DNA of 28,627 nucleotides from a virus: IMG/VR virus record IMGVR_UViG_3300037054_000174, positions 1-28,627 of that record; one strand, written 5' to 3'. A program made the position numbers and the translations under genes. This document shows positions 20,890 to 28,515 of this stretch, piece after piece. Each line of letters opens with the position of its first letter. Position 1 is the stretch's first letter. The notes under the pieces are model-generated. The model was not told the DNA's origin. It did not search any database and was given only the letters and a program-made list of their open reading frames with translations.

Positions 20890-22257
20890 TCACCCTGTTT
20901 TTGAGAATTGTTCTGCGTCATCCTCGGTCATCAGCGTGTTCGGTTGTTTGGGTGGCCCGGTGCCGCCGCCTTTGGCGGGCGGCCAATCGAGCGGGACGAG
21001 CAAGGCCTCACGCAATTTCGGGAATTTTAATTCCATCCCGTTGTGCGTTTGGATCGAGATTATCGGCTGGCCTTGCGCGTCGAGCTCTGACACCTTTTCA
21101 AATTCGACCCATCGGCCAGACCAGGTTTTGATTCGTTCACGCCACGCGCCAACCTTCGCTTTGTCAGTGGGGTTATGCGGATCGAGCGAGAGCCAGCGTG
21201 ATCGGTCAACGCTGCCGTCATCACCAGCAAAACGGGCCAATGCCAGGAAATCCGACGACGTCGCGAGCTCTTCCCGAATCTCGATCTCGTCGCCGGTGAA
21301 AACCGTGCGGTCGATCAGCATCTTGAAAACCGTGGCCGCGCTGAAGGCCTCGCTGCCACGCTGAATTTTGATGCGCGTGATCGGTGCGGCCGGCGCAAGC
21401 TTTTCGAACGCCGCCCAGGCGTCGATCTCTCGGATGAAAGTTTGCGCACTCGGCTTGGTGCCGGGTTTTTTCTCACGCGCCCGATAGGCGATTAAGCCCT
21501 TTGCCGCATGCGCTACCCGGTGCCGATGTTCGGTCGTCAACGCTGAAAACAGCGTCTTCGCGATCGACACCCGGATGATCGGGATGCCGTCCGCTTCGAA
21601 CGCTGATTTGAATTCCTGCCAGCCTTCGACGTTGTGATCATCTGCCGCTTCGCTTTGCTCGTCAGCGGAAGCATCGCTCGACCCTCCGTCTTCGGAGGGT
21701 AGGGAGGAAGGTTCAGGGTTGGATTCAGGTTCAGTAGTTAGGCCCTTGCCCGAGTCAGAGGGTCGGCAGGGGGCTGGCGTAGGGCTAACCGGAGGGCCGT
21801 CTGTTTTGTTCTCGGTCTGTTGCCCTTGCTGGGAGCGAGGGTCAGCGCCATCGGAATCATGCTTTGAATGTTCATCAAAAGACCCACTGGCACGGGCCTC
21901 AATCGCTTCCTGGTCGGCCTCTATGAGCAGCCGAATATCGTCAGAAGTCCGACGCCCGAGCCCTTCGCTGTTGACGCGACCGCTCGGATCAATCCAGCGT
22001 GGAAAGCGCGCGATGGCGCCAACGGTTTCGAGCCACGCGAGACGCTTGCGCACTGTGTCAGTCGAAAGTTCGGTATCGTCGGCGATCGTCTCGATACCGA
22101 CATAGCAGCTGCAGACCTCGTTGATGTAGCTGACATAGCCGGTGAGCATCAGCAGCACCATTTTGGCATAGGGGTTCCCTAGCCGCAGATTGCGAGCCCA
22201 GCTATGTGCGGTGTCGCTCGCGATGCGCGCGCGACGTTTGGTTTTCGAGTTAGTCAC
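20890..22257 (-). CDS. Replication-initiator-like winged-helix protein
   Basis: 455 residues. The N-terminal winged-helix domain (about 20-90: YAKMVLLMLTGYVSYINEVCSCYVGIETIADDTELSTDTVRKRLAWLETVGAIARF) is the type found in phage replication initiators and DnaD-like proteins. A long Ser/Pro/Gln/Asp-rich linker (about 120-205) follows, with no obvious fold. The C-terminal 240 residues (WQEFKSAFEADGIP onward) are helical and include TWSGRWVEFEKVSELDAQGQPIIS; the helical pattern fits a replication or helicase-loader role but has no diagnostic motif. It lies between HNH and NusG-like genes at the end of the early operon. Origin sites were not identified inside the gene. Confidence 0.7.
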   Translation of the reverse strand: MTNSKTKRRARIASDTAHSWARNLRLGNPYAKMVLLMLTGYVSYINEVCSCYVGIETIADDTELSTDTVRKRLAWLETVGAIARFPRWIDPSGRVNSEGLGRRTSDDIRLLIEADQEAIEARASGSFDEHSKHDSDGADPRSQQGQQTENKTDGPPVSPTPAPCRPSDSGKGLTTEPESNPEPSSLPSEDGGSSDASADEQSEAADDHNVEGWQEFKSAFEADGIPIIRVSIAKTLFSALTTEHRHRVAHAAKGLIAYRAREKKPGTKPSAQTFIREIDAWAAFEKLAPAAPITRIKIQRGSEAFSAATVFKMLIDRTVFTGDEIEIREELATSSDFLALARFAGDDGSVDRSRWLSLDPHNPTDKAKVGAWRERIKTWSGRWVEFEKVSELDAQGQPIISIQTHNGMELKFPKLREALLVPLDWPPAKGGGTGPPKQPNTLMTEDDAEQFSKTG

Positions 22258-22262
22258 GGTGA

Positions 22263-22658
22263 TTATCGTTCCGCATTGTGCCGAAATAACGCGCCGATAT
22301 GTTGCGGCGACGCGACGATTAAGAAATTATGGTCGGGCCGGACTTCTTGGTCCCCAAAAAATCGGTAGGGCATGCGTCCCGTCCGCAGACCCTTCGACAA
22401 TCGATAGTCGGCGATTGTTTTGTCGCATTTTTCGCCATTGCAGATTTCGCACGCCGGGAAGGCATTCTCGGCTTCGTCAGTTCCGCCGCGCGAGCTCGGC
22501 ATTCCGTGATCGACGTGCATCTGCTTCATTCCTGAATGGAGCGGTGAAAGCCCGGCGAGCGCGACAAAATCATCGGCAATGAGATGCGCTCCGCAATAAA
22601 AACAGCGACCATTTGTCTTGTCCCACGCCTGTTGTCGGCGTTCGGTTTTCATCGTCAT
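22263..22658 (-). CDS. HNH endonuclease
   Basis: 131 residues; GAGAGGGA lies about 6 bases before the ATG, and a second ATG is two codons on. The HNH/treble-clef core is complete: CFYC (19-22), HVDHGMPSSRGGTDEAEN (48-65; DH dyad and Asn) and CEICN (70-74) with a KCDKT end. Family members nick or cut DNA. In phages they serve terminase-linked packaging, recombination or homing; this one is in the early operon rather than beside terminase, so recombination or host-DNA attack is more likely. Its ATG overlaps the stop of a residual duplicated reading frame (22654-22707). Confidence 0.88.
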   Translation of the reverse strand: MTMKTERRQQAWDKTNGRCFYCGAHLIADDFVALAGLSPLHSGMKQMHVDHGMPSSRGGTDEAENAFPACEICNGEKCDKTIADYRLSKGLRTGRMPYRFFGDQEVRPDHNFLIVASPQHIGALFRHNAER

Positions 22659-22707
22659 GCAGCGTCCCTCTCTTGTTCAACCTGGCTGCGGATATGCTCG
22701 GCGGCGT
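22654..22707 (-). repeat. Copy 1 of a 54-bp diverged junction repeat
   Basis: It aligns without gaps to 22978-23031 with about 10 differences in 54 positions. On the minus strand both copies encode AAEHIR-Q-EQERD-A followed by a TGA that overlaps the next ATG. In copy 1 that frame is a fragment, because the DUF4031 gene reads the same bases in another frame. Confidence 0.8.
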
Positions 22708-22982
22708 AAATTGATGGCGTCTTCCGGCGACGGCAAAATGCCGGTCCGACGGCGATGAATCGCCATGCAGCCGAGTTCGCGCATGGAGATTTCCTGCGCG
22801 CCGGCCTCGACCGCCATCTTCCGCTTCGAGAGTGCGATGTCGTAGTGATCGCCCTGGTGCCATTTACGGGCGACGCCGATCTTGTCGGCCATTGCGTGCA
22901 GTTCGGCGTCGGTATCCGCGATCATGTGACACATGACGAGGCGACCATAAGGCGCGCGCATATCGTCGACGAATACGGTCAT
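22677..22982 (-). CDS. DUF4031 phage protein
   Basis: 101 residues. The opening TVFVDDMRAPYGRLVMCHMIADTDAELHAMADKIG, then KWHQGDHYDIALSKRKMAVEAGAQEI and TGILPSPEDA, is the DUF4031 signature, a family common in phage early regions with no proven activity. Conserved acidic and histidine residues (VDDM, CHMIAD, GDHYDI) suggest a metal-dependent enzyme. It overlaps its upstream neighbour as ATGA. Its last 12 codons overlap the residual duplicated frame in the junction repeat. Confidence 0.88.
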   Translation of the reverse strand: MTVFVDDMRAPYGRLVMCHMIADTDAELHAMADKIGVARKWHQGDHYDIALSKRKMAVEAGAQEISMRELGCMAIHRRRTGILPSPEDAINLRRRAYPQPG

Positions 22983-23031
22983 GCAACGTCTCGTTCTTGT
23001 TCGGCTTGGCCGCGAATATGCTCAGCGGCGT
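22978..23031 (-). repeat. Copy 2 of the 54-bp diverged junction repeat
   Basis: This is the intact copy: it encodes the true C-terminus of the 98-residue protein (AAEHIRGQAEQERDVA and stop). It aligns to 22654-22707 at about 80 percent identity. Confidence 0.8.
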
Positions 23032-23275
23032 GATAGAAAATCGGCCCGCAGGATTCGATCCAGTCAGCGATGCGGAAGAGAACCTGCTGTCGTGCAAACG
23101 TAATCGAGCGCGCAAGCTTGGGCGGCTGCACTGGACCTCCGACCGGCAATTTGAGGCAGTAGTAAACCGCCATCTTGCCGCCAAAACCGGACCTGATCTC
23201 AGCGACGACTTGCTTGCCGAGCATCGCCTCGATGCGGCCTGACGGGAAGCTGCAGAACAGGACGGGCGCGATCAT
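22979..23275 (-). CDS. Unknown early protein, 98 residues
   Basis: The ATG and stop overlap both neighbours as ATGA, so the gene is in a translation-coupled chain. The sequence has an N-terminal MLGKQVVAEIRSGFGGKMAVYYCLKLPVG segment and a helical C-terminus ADWIESCGPIFYHAAEHIRGQ. I recognise no family. The C-terminal 16 residues are duplicated, slightly diverged, in the downstream junction repeat. Confidence 0.65.
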   Translation of the reverse strand: MIAPVLFCSFPSGRIEAMLGKQVVAEIRSGFGGKMAVYYCLKLPVGGPVQPPKLARSITFARQQVLFRIADWIESCGPIFYHAAEHIRGQAEQERDVA

Positions 23276-24258
23276 GCGTGCGCCTCGGGAAATTCACGGA
23301 CGCGCATCGCGCCGGGCCATTCCTGAATATCCCCGCCGGCGCGGTCCGCCATCTTGACGTCGACGGTTTTGATGTATTCGCCGTCTGTCGTCGTGACGTT
23401 CTTGCGTGGGCGCGCGCCGAGCTGCTTCATGAAGCATGCGATGTCAGCCTTGCGGCATTGATCGAGAATGTCAGCGGCCCATTCGATCTGCATTGAGCGA
23501 GCGCCAGGTCCACTCTCGCCGCCGACGATGATCCAATCGAGCGGAGGCGTCCAACCTATGCAGCCGCCGATCATGCTGCCTGCTTCACGCGAAAGATCGA
23601 TGCCGTTTTCCTCATGGCCGGTCAGGAAACGCCGAAGATTGATGGCACCGAGCAACGGCTCGGCGCTGATAAACCGCACTGCCGCAGGGGTTTCTAGCAA
23701 TAGCGGAATGCGCTCTTCGGCTTCCTGCTGGCGTTCGGTTGAGACGCCGAGCCAGACGTTAGGCAAAGGCATTTCTAGTGCGCCGCGTCGATTACCCATC
23801 CGCGCAGGAATTTCGTTGATGGCGTCGCAGAGAGCAGAGTTTCCCATTCCGTTGCGCGCGATCAGGTAATCGCGCATCCGATGCGCGCGCTTCGTGAGCA
23901 CCTGGAACGTGTGCTGCGGCGCCAGCGCCATGACGGCGAACACGCGGTCGATCCATTCGTCGGGCGCGTCCTCGTGAAACAGATCGCCCATGCTGTTGAC
24001 GAAAATTCGGCGCGGCTCTTTCCAGCGCAGCGGCGCGAGCAATGTTTTCTCTGGCGCCAGGGCGAGCTTGCCAGTCCAGACTGCGCCTGCTTTCGATGAT
24101 TTCGTGGTGCCGTCATAATGGTGCGCGTTACCCATCGCCTCGATCCGCGCTGCCATTTTCATCGCGTAGCAATTCGTGCAGCCGGGCGAGACGATGCTGC
24201 AGCCGACAATCGGGTTCCACGTCGCGTCGGTCCACTCGATCGAAGATTTATCCGCCAT
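23272..24258 (-). CDS. Phage Gp37/Gp68-family protein (DUF5131)
   Basis: 328 residues with the family opening SSIEWTDATWNPIVGCSIVSPGCTNCYAMKMA. Three cysteines (20, 27, 30; CSIVSPGCTNC) form a CX6CX2C cluster of the kind that binds an iron-sulphur or zinc centre. Further blocks are PRRIFVNSMGDLFHEDAPDEWIDRVFAVM, HTFQVLTKRAHRM, RFISAEPLLG and DWIIVGGESGPGARSM. The fold is thought to be radical-SAM-related; no activity is proven. The ATG overlaps the AAA+ gene. It is common in phages and mobile elements of many hosts. Confidence 0.92.
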   Translation of the reverse strand: MADKSSIEWTDATWNPIVGCSIVSPGCTNCYAMKMAARIEAMGNAHHYDGTTKSSKAGAVWTGKLALAPEKTLLAPLRWKEPRRIFVNSMGDLFHEDAPDEWIDRVFAVMALAPQHTFQVLTKRAHRMRDYLIARNGMGNSALCDAINEIPARMGNRRGALEMPLPNVWLGVSTERQQEAEERIPLLLETPAAVRFISAEPLLGAINLRRFLTGHEENGIDLSREAGSMIGGCIGWTPPLDWIIVGGESGPGARSMQIEWAADILDQCRKADIACFMKQLGARPRKNVTTTDGEYIKTVDVKMADRAGGDIQEWPGAMRVREFPEAHA

Positions 24259-25207
24259 GACGTGTCACATCCAATTTGACTACGTTGTCGCCGGTCGCGG
24301 CAGCGATGCGTGGCTCGTCAATCACATCAGCGGCAAACGGCAATGGCCAAGGTAAATCGCTGATTGCAGGCGTCTTGCCGCCAAGCGCCCACAATGTTGG
24401 CTTACCCATATCAGGATGCGGCTGCACGCTCGTCACCAGCCGATCGATCACGGGCGCTTTGCGCATATCCCATCCGACCTTCGGACCGACAACAATTTGC
24501 CGTTTCAGATTTTCACAAAATTGCCGCATCAAAGCCGGTGACGCTGTATCGAAAGCCTCGGCAAAACGGTTAAGGGCCCGCGACGGCATACCGAATGGCG
24601 CGAGATAGCGTTTTAGAATCTGCTCGCGTTCGAATTGGCCTGGCAAATCAAGTGTGATGTGAATGTCGAAACGGCGCCAAACGGCGGCATCGATGCTCGC
24701 AGCATGATTTGTCGCCGCGATGATAAAACCCTTATGCTGTTCGATTCTTTGCAAGAGTGTATTGACCCAGGAATTCCGCTCTTCCTCCGCTCCGCTGTCC
24801 GCGGCCCTGCGTTTAATCGCGACGGCGTCAAATTCATCCAGAAACAGTAAGATCGGATCGTCATCGATTTTTGAAACGGCATCGAATAGAGCGCCGATAT
24901 TCTTTCCGCTCGACCCGACCCATTTGTCGATTAGTCGGTCCGGCCTCACGGCAAGCATCCGTAGCCCGAGCCGGGCTGCTAAATGGTGAGCGAGTGTCGT
25001 TTTGCCGACGCCGGGTGGCCCATCAAAGATCGCGCGACGACGCTCGCTGATTCCGAGTTTCGCCAATTCATCTTTGGCGAATATCTCCGTCAGCCATTCC
25101 AGCAACGCATTTCGAACCGGCTTGGCCAGGATTGGTTCCTGCGCCTCAGTCGGATCGAATATGTCGCCGAAATCTTGCGGCAGAGTGGGTCCACGGAATC
25201 CAAACAT
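24248..25207 (-). CDS. AAA+ ATPase
   Basis: 319 residues. Classic AAA motifs are GPPGVGKT (Walker A, 63-70), LFLDEFD (Walker B, 121-127), ATN (sensor 1, 165-167) and an arginine-finger-like WRRFD (177-181). The N-terminal 60 residues (FGDIFDPTEAQEPILAKPVRNALLEWLTEI) resemble the linker of SpoVK or FtsH-type AAA modules, but no protease domain is attached. It may remodel a replication or modification complex; the adjacent genes are DUF5131 and the GapR-RMF-like fusion. No specific partner can be named. Confidence 0.9.
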   Translation of the reverse strand: MFGFRGPTLPQDFGDIFDPTEAQEPILAKPVRNALLEWLTEIFAKDELAKLGISERRRAIFDGPPGVGKTTLAHHLAARLGLRMLAVRPDRLIDKWVGSSGKNIGALFDAVSKIDDDPILLFLDEFDAVAIKRRAADSGAEEERNSWVNTLLQRIEQHKGFIIAATNHAASIDAAVWRRFDIHITLDLPGQFEREQILKRYLAPFGMPSRALNRFAEAFDTASPALMRQFCENLKRQIVVGPKVGWDMRKAPVIDRLVTSVQPHPDMGKPTLWALGGKTPAISDLPWPLPFAADVIDEPRIAAATGDNVVKLDVTRHGG

Positions 25208-25213
25208 GGCCAG

Positions 25214-25876
25214 CTAATCCTCGCCGGGCCCCATGCCATCTCCACCATTTTCCTTTCGCCAACCCTCATCGAATCTCGCTCTCCGTGTGTCTCCAAACGG
25301 GAAAGGATTTTCGATGACTGCCTTATTGTCGCGCGCATATTGGCGACCAAGTTCATGGGCGCCAGCGTCGTCGACATCGGGCACTGGCGGTTTTTCCCTT
25401 GACGAAAAACCTGACGGCGGCGCTTTGGGCTCGCTCTTGCGTTCGACGAATGGCTCGACATGCACAGCGCCCGTCTTGTCGCGAAACAAACGGATCGGCT
25501 CTCCGCCCATTCGTAGGATGATGTCGCCTTCCTGTGGCGCGATCTCCTTAAACTTTTCGATCAGCTTTTCACGCCCGGCCGCGTCCTCAAACATCGCGCC
25601 GAGCAGCCGAAACATCGGCGGCTCTTCATCCATTCCAATTGCATGCAAATAGCTGTCACGGATCGCTTCGGCTTCCTGCCGATCGTGCGGCTTCATCTCG
25701 CGCACTTTCACCAGATAGCGGATGCCGGGCGGCGAAAACCCATCCGCCTTTGCCGCCGCCATGATCGCGCTTTCCTGCTCGGACAATTCCTTTTTCTGAG
25801 ATCGCAATCGCTCGACCTCAGTCACGATGCCGAGAAGCTTGGTGCCTTCGATGGTATTCTTTCCGATGCTCATCAT
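25214..25876 (-). CDS. GapR-like (DUF2312) domain fused to RMF-like domain
   Basis: 220 residues from the ATG at 25876 (GGAG 5 bases upstream); a TTG at 25897 would add 7 residues. Residues about 10-83 (LLGIVTEVERLRSQKKELSEQESAIMAAAKADGFSPPGIRYLVKVREMKPHDRQEAEAI) match GapR-like DNA-binding proteins of alphaproteobacteria, which bind overtwisted DNA ahead of forks and polymerases. Residues about 172-213 (AGAHELGRQYARDNKAVIENPFPFGDTRRARFDEGWRK) match the ribosome-modulation-factor-like motif (Gly, Asn-Pro-Phe, Gly-Trp). The middle is acidic and proline-rich. Both halves are assigned by eye; the fusion is unusual to me. Confidence 0.8.
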   Translation of the reverse strand: MMSIGKNTIEGTKLLGIVTEVERLRSQKKELSEQESAIMAAAKADGFSPPGIRYLVKVREMKPHDRQEAEAIRDSYLHAIGMDEEPPMFRLLGAMFEDAAGREKLIEKFKEIAPQEGDIILRMGGEPIRLFRDKTGAVHVEPFVERKSEPKAPPSGFSSREKPPVPDVDDAGAHELGRQYARDNKAVIENPFPFGDTRRARFDEGWRKENGGDGMGPGED

Positions 25877-25962
25877 GGTTGCTCCGATTGCCGACAAATT
25901 CTCACCATGCGCGAAAACTGATTCGCGCGTTGAATTCGAAAACTCACAGGGAGACGCTTACT

Positions 25963-27120
25963 TTACCGCTGCAGGTACGCAGGAATTCGAGACCCTTCGG
26001 CTTCACTCTCAAGCTGATGAGCGTCAAGAAGTTCAGCGTTGTGCTTTTGCTCTGGTGTTTTCGGCTCGATCACGACGCCATCGGCATCGTGCTCAGCCGG
26101 AGATTCCTTGCCCCACGTTTTCCAGTCGTCATCGCCGGCGCGCGCGAACAATTCGATGCCAGGCAGATCGGGAAACAATCCCTTGATGATCGTCTTGAAG
26201 ATGATGGGCTTCTTCGAATGTTCTTTGACCGGGCCATCGATGACGCTGTGCGCCTGAGTGCCTGGCAGTGGCGCCGGGATCTTGCCCTTGACGCCGACAA
26301 GCAGGAGCTCGTGCTTATTGCGGAACCAATAGCCAGTGCCGATGCGGTCCTTATTCCAGATGCAATGCGATTTGTATTCGAAGCCCCAGGCGTCCATGAC
26401 GTCGAGCGCGTCGCGCAGCATCGGTACTGTCGCCCAGAGGAACAGCACGCAATCACGCGCGGCGATCTTCGGCACGTCCATCGCCTTGATCGCGTCGACG
26501 GTCATCGTCGGGTAGTGATTGTCGGCAGCGCGATCCATGCCGGTGTCGAGGCTGTAAGGCTCGAAGGCCCACGGCGGGTCGGCATAGATGACGTTGAACG
26601 TGCCGGCGGCTTTGAGCGAGCCTTCGGCGCCCGCAAGGGCGGCCATGCGTTGTTTACGGCGTTCGGCCTTGTCTTCGGTTTTGGCGAGATCGAGCGAGAC
26701 GCGACCGGAGGCGCGCTGGATTTCCGCCCGCTTGCGAACGACCATTGCCTCGAAAGCACGCTCCGCTATGCCGCCAACCTTCTGTGATCGAGCGGACAGC
26801 CGCTTATCGACGCCAATGTCGTCCAGCGTCAGGCGGGATAATGGTTCGGATGGCGTACCATTATCGGACTTTGTTTTCAGGGTCTTAGGACGGCCAGATA
26901 TCAGCCGCCCTGCGTCTTTTTCAGCCGAAAGCATGATGCCGAGACGGCGCTCAGCCCGCAGTCGAAGCTCAGCGGCGTCGGCCTCGAGCTGCACGTCATT
27001 GGCCATGCGCGCATAGGCCCGCAGGGCTTCCGCCTTGTCGTGGATGTCCTTAACCTCATCGATCGACCGGCATTCAGCCAGGGCGCTCCGGGCGGCTTCG
27101 TAGAGGGCAAGCTGCGTCAT
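25963..27120 (-). CDS. MT-A70-family adenine methyltransferase
   Basis: 385 residues. The catalytic motif DPPW (181-184) is in FNVIYADPPWAFEPYS, followed by DRAADNHYPTMTVDAIKAM, CVLFLWATVPMLRDALDVMDAWGFEYKSH and a typical SAM-binding end. The N-terminal 160 residues are helical (AEALRAYARMANDVQLEADAAELRLRAERRLG...) and are common to phage/plasmid MT-A70 proteins. It should methylate adenine N6 in DNA; target sequence unknown. No cognate restriction enzyme is present, so protection or a regulatory mark is likely. It overlaps the upstream gene as ATGA, and a 7-bp hairpin (25909-25928) lies in the gap downstream. Confidence 0.93.
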   Translation of the reverse strand: MTQLALYEAARSALAECRSIDEVKDIHDKAEALRAYARMANDVQLEADAAELRLRAERRLGIMLSAEKDAGRLISGRPKTLKTKSDNGTPSEPLSRLTLDDIGVDKRLSARSQKVGGIAERAFEAMVVRKRAEIQRASGRVSLDLAKTEDKAERRKQRMAALAGAEGSLKAAGTFNVIYADPPWAFEPYSLDTGMDRAADNHYPTMTVDAIKAMDVPKIAARDCVLFLWATVPMLRDALDVMDAWGFEYKSHCIWNKDRIGTGYWFRNKHELLLVGVKGKIPAPLPGTQAHSVIDGPVKEHSKKPIIFKTIIKGLFPDLPGIELFARAGDDDWKTWGKESPAEHDADGVVIEPKTPEQKHNAELLDAHQLESEAEGSRIPAYLQR

Positions 27121-27374
27121 GCCGCCATCCTCGAAAGCAGTTGACGCAGTTCAAGCGCCGGTGATTCAGGAAATCCATCGACGGGCCGCGCCTGACAAAA
27201 TAGTGGGTTGTCGTCGGCGATCTCGTCGCCCCAGATCCGCTCTATTTCAGCGGGAATGACGCCGATAAATCCCATCTTGCGCATGACGGATGCGATGTCC
27301 GCCGTGCATCCGCGCATGAAGTAGGAGCAGCGGATTAGATAGATACGTCGCTCGCGGGTTTGTGAAGGCGTCAT
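27117..27374 (-). CDS. Small helical early protein, 85 residues
   Basis: Both ends overlap neighbours as ATGA. The core (YLIRCSYFMRGCTADIASVMRKMGFIGVIPAEIERIWGDE) has a helix-turn-helix look, with Ile/Gly turn residues, but I cannot assign a family. It could be a small DNA-binding regulator acting with its neighbours. The C-terminus (SPALELRQLLSRM) is an amphipathic helix. Confidence 0.6.
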   Translation of the reverse strand: MTPSQTRERRIYLIRCSYFMRGCTADIASVMRKMGFIGVIPAEIERIWGDEIADDNPLFCQARPVDGFPESPALELRQLLSRMAA

Positions 27375-28201
27375 GCGGCCGCTCGCGATAATTGTTTGTC
27401 GAGATACTTTGCGATCAGAATTCCAGCCGCACCGCCTTTACCGTCAGACGACGCCTGTTTGATCCGACCAGCTTCACTATAGATCGACGTAAACGGCATC
27501 GCTTGGACAAGCTTCAAAAGCTTGCGCGATTCCGACCATTCCGGAGTGGCCTCGAGCGCAAAACAAAATCCCCTGATAAAGACAGGATTGATCCAGCCGG
27601 CGCCGCCGGCCCGCGCGCACGTCAGCGCGATTTCTGTAAGATCATCGCCGAAGCGCTTGACAGCCGAATAGATCGTTCGCACGGCAGTCGTATCGCCAAT
27701 CTCCATTGCGTCAGTAGAAATCGGATTTCTTAGAATCCTAACGCCGCTGCGTTTGCAGATATTTTCGATCTTTCGCGCTTCCTGGTCGCCACCGGCGACG
27801 GCTGCGCGATGAACCTGCAATGGAGACACGCCGGTCACAACCGCATTAATGGCGACGAACGCCATTGCCTGTCGCGCTTCATCGGCGTCAACGATCATGC
27901 ATGGTATTTTATCGATGCCGCACAGCATCGCTGCGGTTGTGCGATGCTGGCCGTTAATGATGGCAAATCGGTCGCAGCCGATCGGTGCAATCATCGGCGG
28001 CTCGAAACAAGCCCAATTAAAGTGCTCAGCAATGCGCTGGACAGTTTTTCGGCTCTGTTTCGTCATATCGCGCTGATAGGTTTGATCGATCATCAGCATA
28101 TCGATATCGACCCACGCGAATTTAGGCCGTTCACCGAGAGCTGCTGGCGGCTCGATCTTCGAAAATTCTGTGATATCAATTTTTCGAAGGACTGCTCTCA
28201 C
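27371..28201 (-). CDS. ParB-fold protein of the early operon
   Basis: 276 residues. The ParB-like core is FAWVDIDMLMIDQTYQRDMTKQSRKTVQRIAEHF, with FEPPMIAPIGCDRFAIINGQHRTTAAMLCGIDKIPCMIV (NGQHR in the place of the nucleotide-binding box) and VAINAVVTGVSPLQVHRAAV. The NGQHRTTAA form is typical of ParB/Srx-like proteins (including DUF6551-type) in phages, which may act as NTPases or DNA-binding regulators. It differs clearly from the two rightward-operon ParB-like proteins. The rest is helical, ending in basic residues. Overlaps both neighbours as ATGA. Confidence 0.82.
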   Translation of the reverse strand: MRAVLRKIDITEFSKIEPPAALGERPKFAWVDIDMLMIDQTYQRDMTKQSRKTVQRIAEHFNWACFEPPMIAPIGCDRFAIINGQHRTTAAMLCGIDKIPCMIVDADEARQAMAFVAINAVVTGVSPLQVHRAAVAGGDQEARKIENICKRSGVRILRNPISTDAMEIGDTTAVRTIYSAVKRFGDDLTEIALTCARAGGAGWINPVFIRGFCFALEATPEWSESRKLLKLVQAMPFTSIYSEAGRIKQASSDGKGGAAGILIAKYLDKQLSRAAA

Positions 28202-28515
28202 GCCAGCACCCGTTGCTCAAGCGCGCTGAATCCTGGCGGCGGATCGCCGAACGCGCGGCCAGTTTCCGATTGCGTTAGCCGGGCTGCATTGCGCTGCTCA
28301 CGTTCAAGAAACAGATCATCGGGGCATTTTGTATGGCGCGGGTTGGCCGAATGTTTACGCATGCGAAGGCGAACATTGCTGTATTGGGACATGCAGCTCG
28401 ACGCCGAGCGGTTCAGCGCTTTACTGATTGCGCTGTATTCCATTTTCTGAACGTCCCGCATCTCGAACAGGCGTTCGGTATCGGCTTTGCCCCAGACGAT
28501 ATAACCCGCTTTCAT
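28198..28515 (-). CDS. SANT/Myb-like small DNA-binding protein
   Basis: 105 residues; a GGGGAG site lies about 8 bases before the ATG, which also overlaps the preceding stop. Residues about 5-50 (YIVWGKADTERLFEMRDVQKMEYSAISKALNRSASSCMSQYSNVR) fit a SANT/Myb-type trihelix (W, L, Y at helix ends, RS near the recognition helix). The remainder is basic then Pro-rich and ends at a coupled overlap with the ParB-fold gene. A regulator of early transcription is plausible but unproven. Confidence 0.6.
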   Translation of the reverse strand: MKAGYIVWGKADTERLFEMRDVQKMEYSAISKALNRSASSCMSQYSNVRLRMRKHSANPRHTKCPDDLFLEREQRNAARLTQSETGRAFGDPPPGFSALEQRVLA

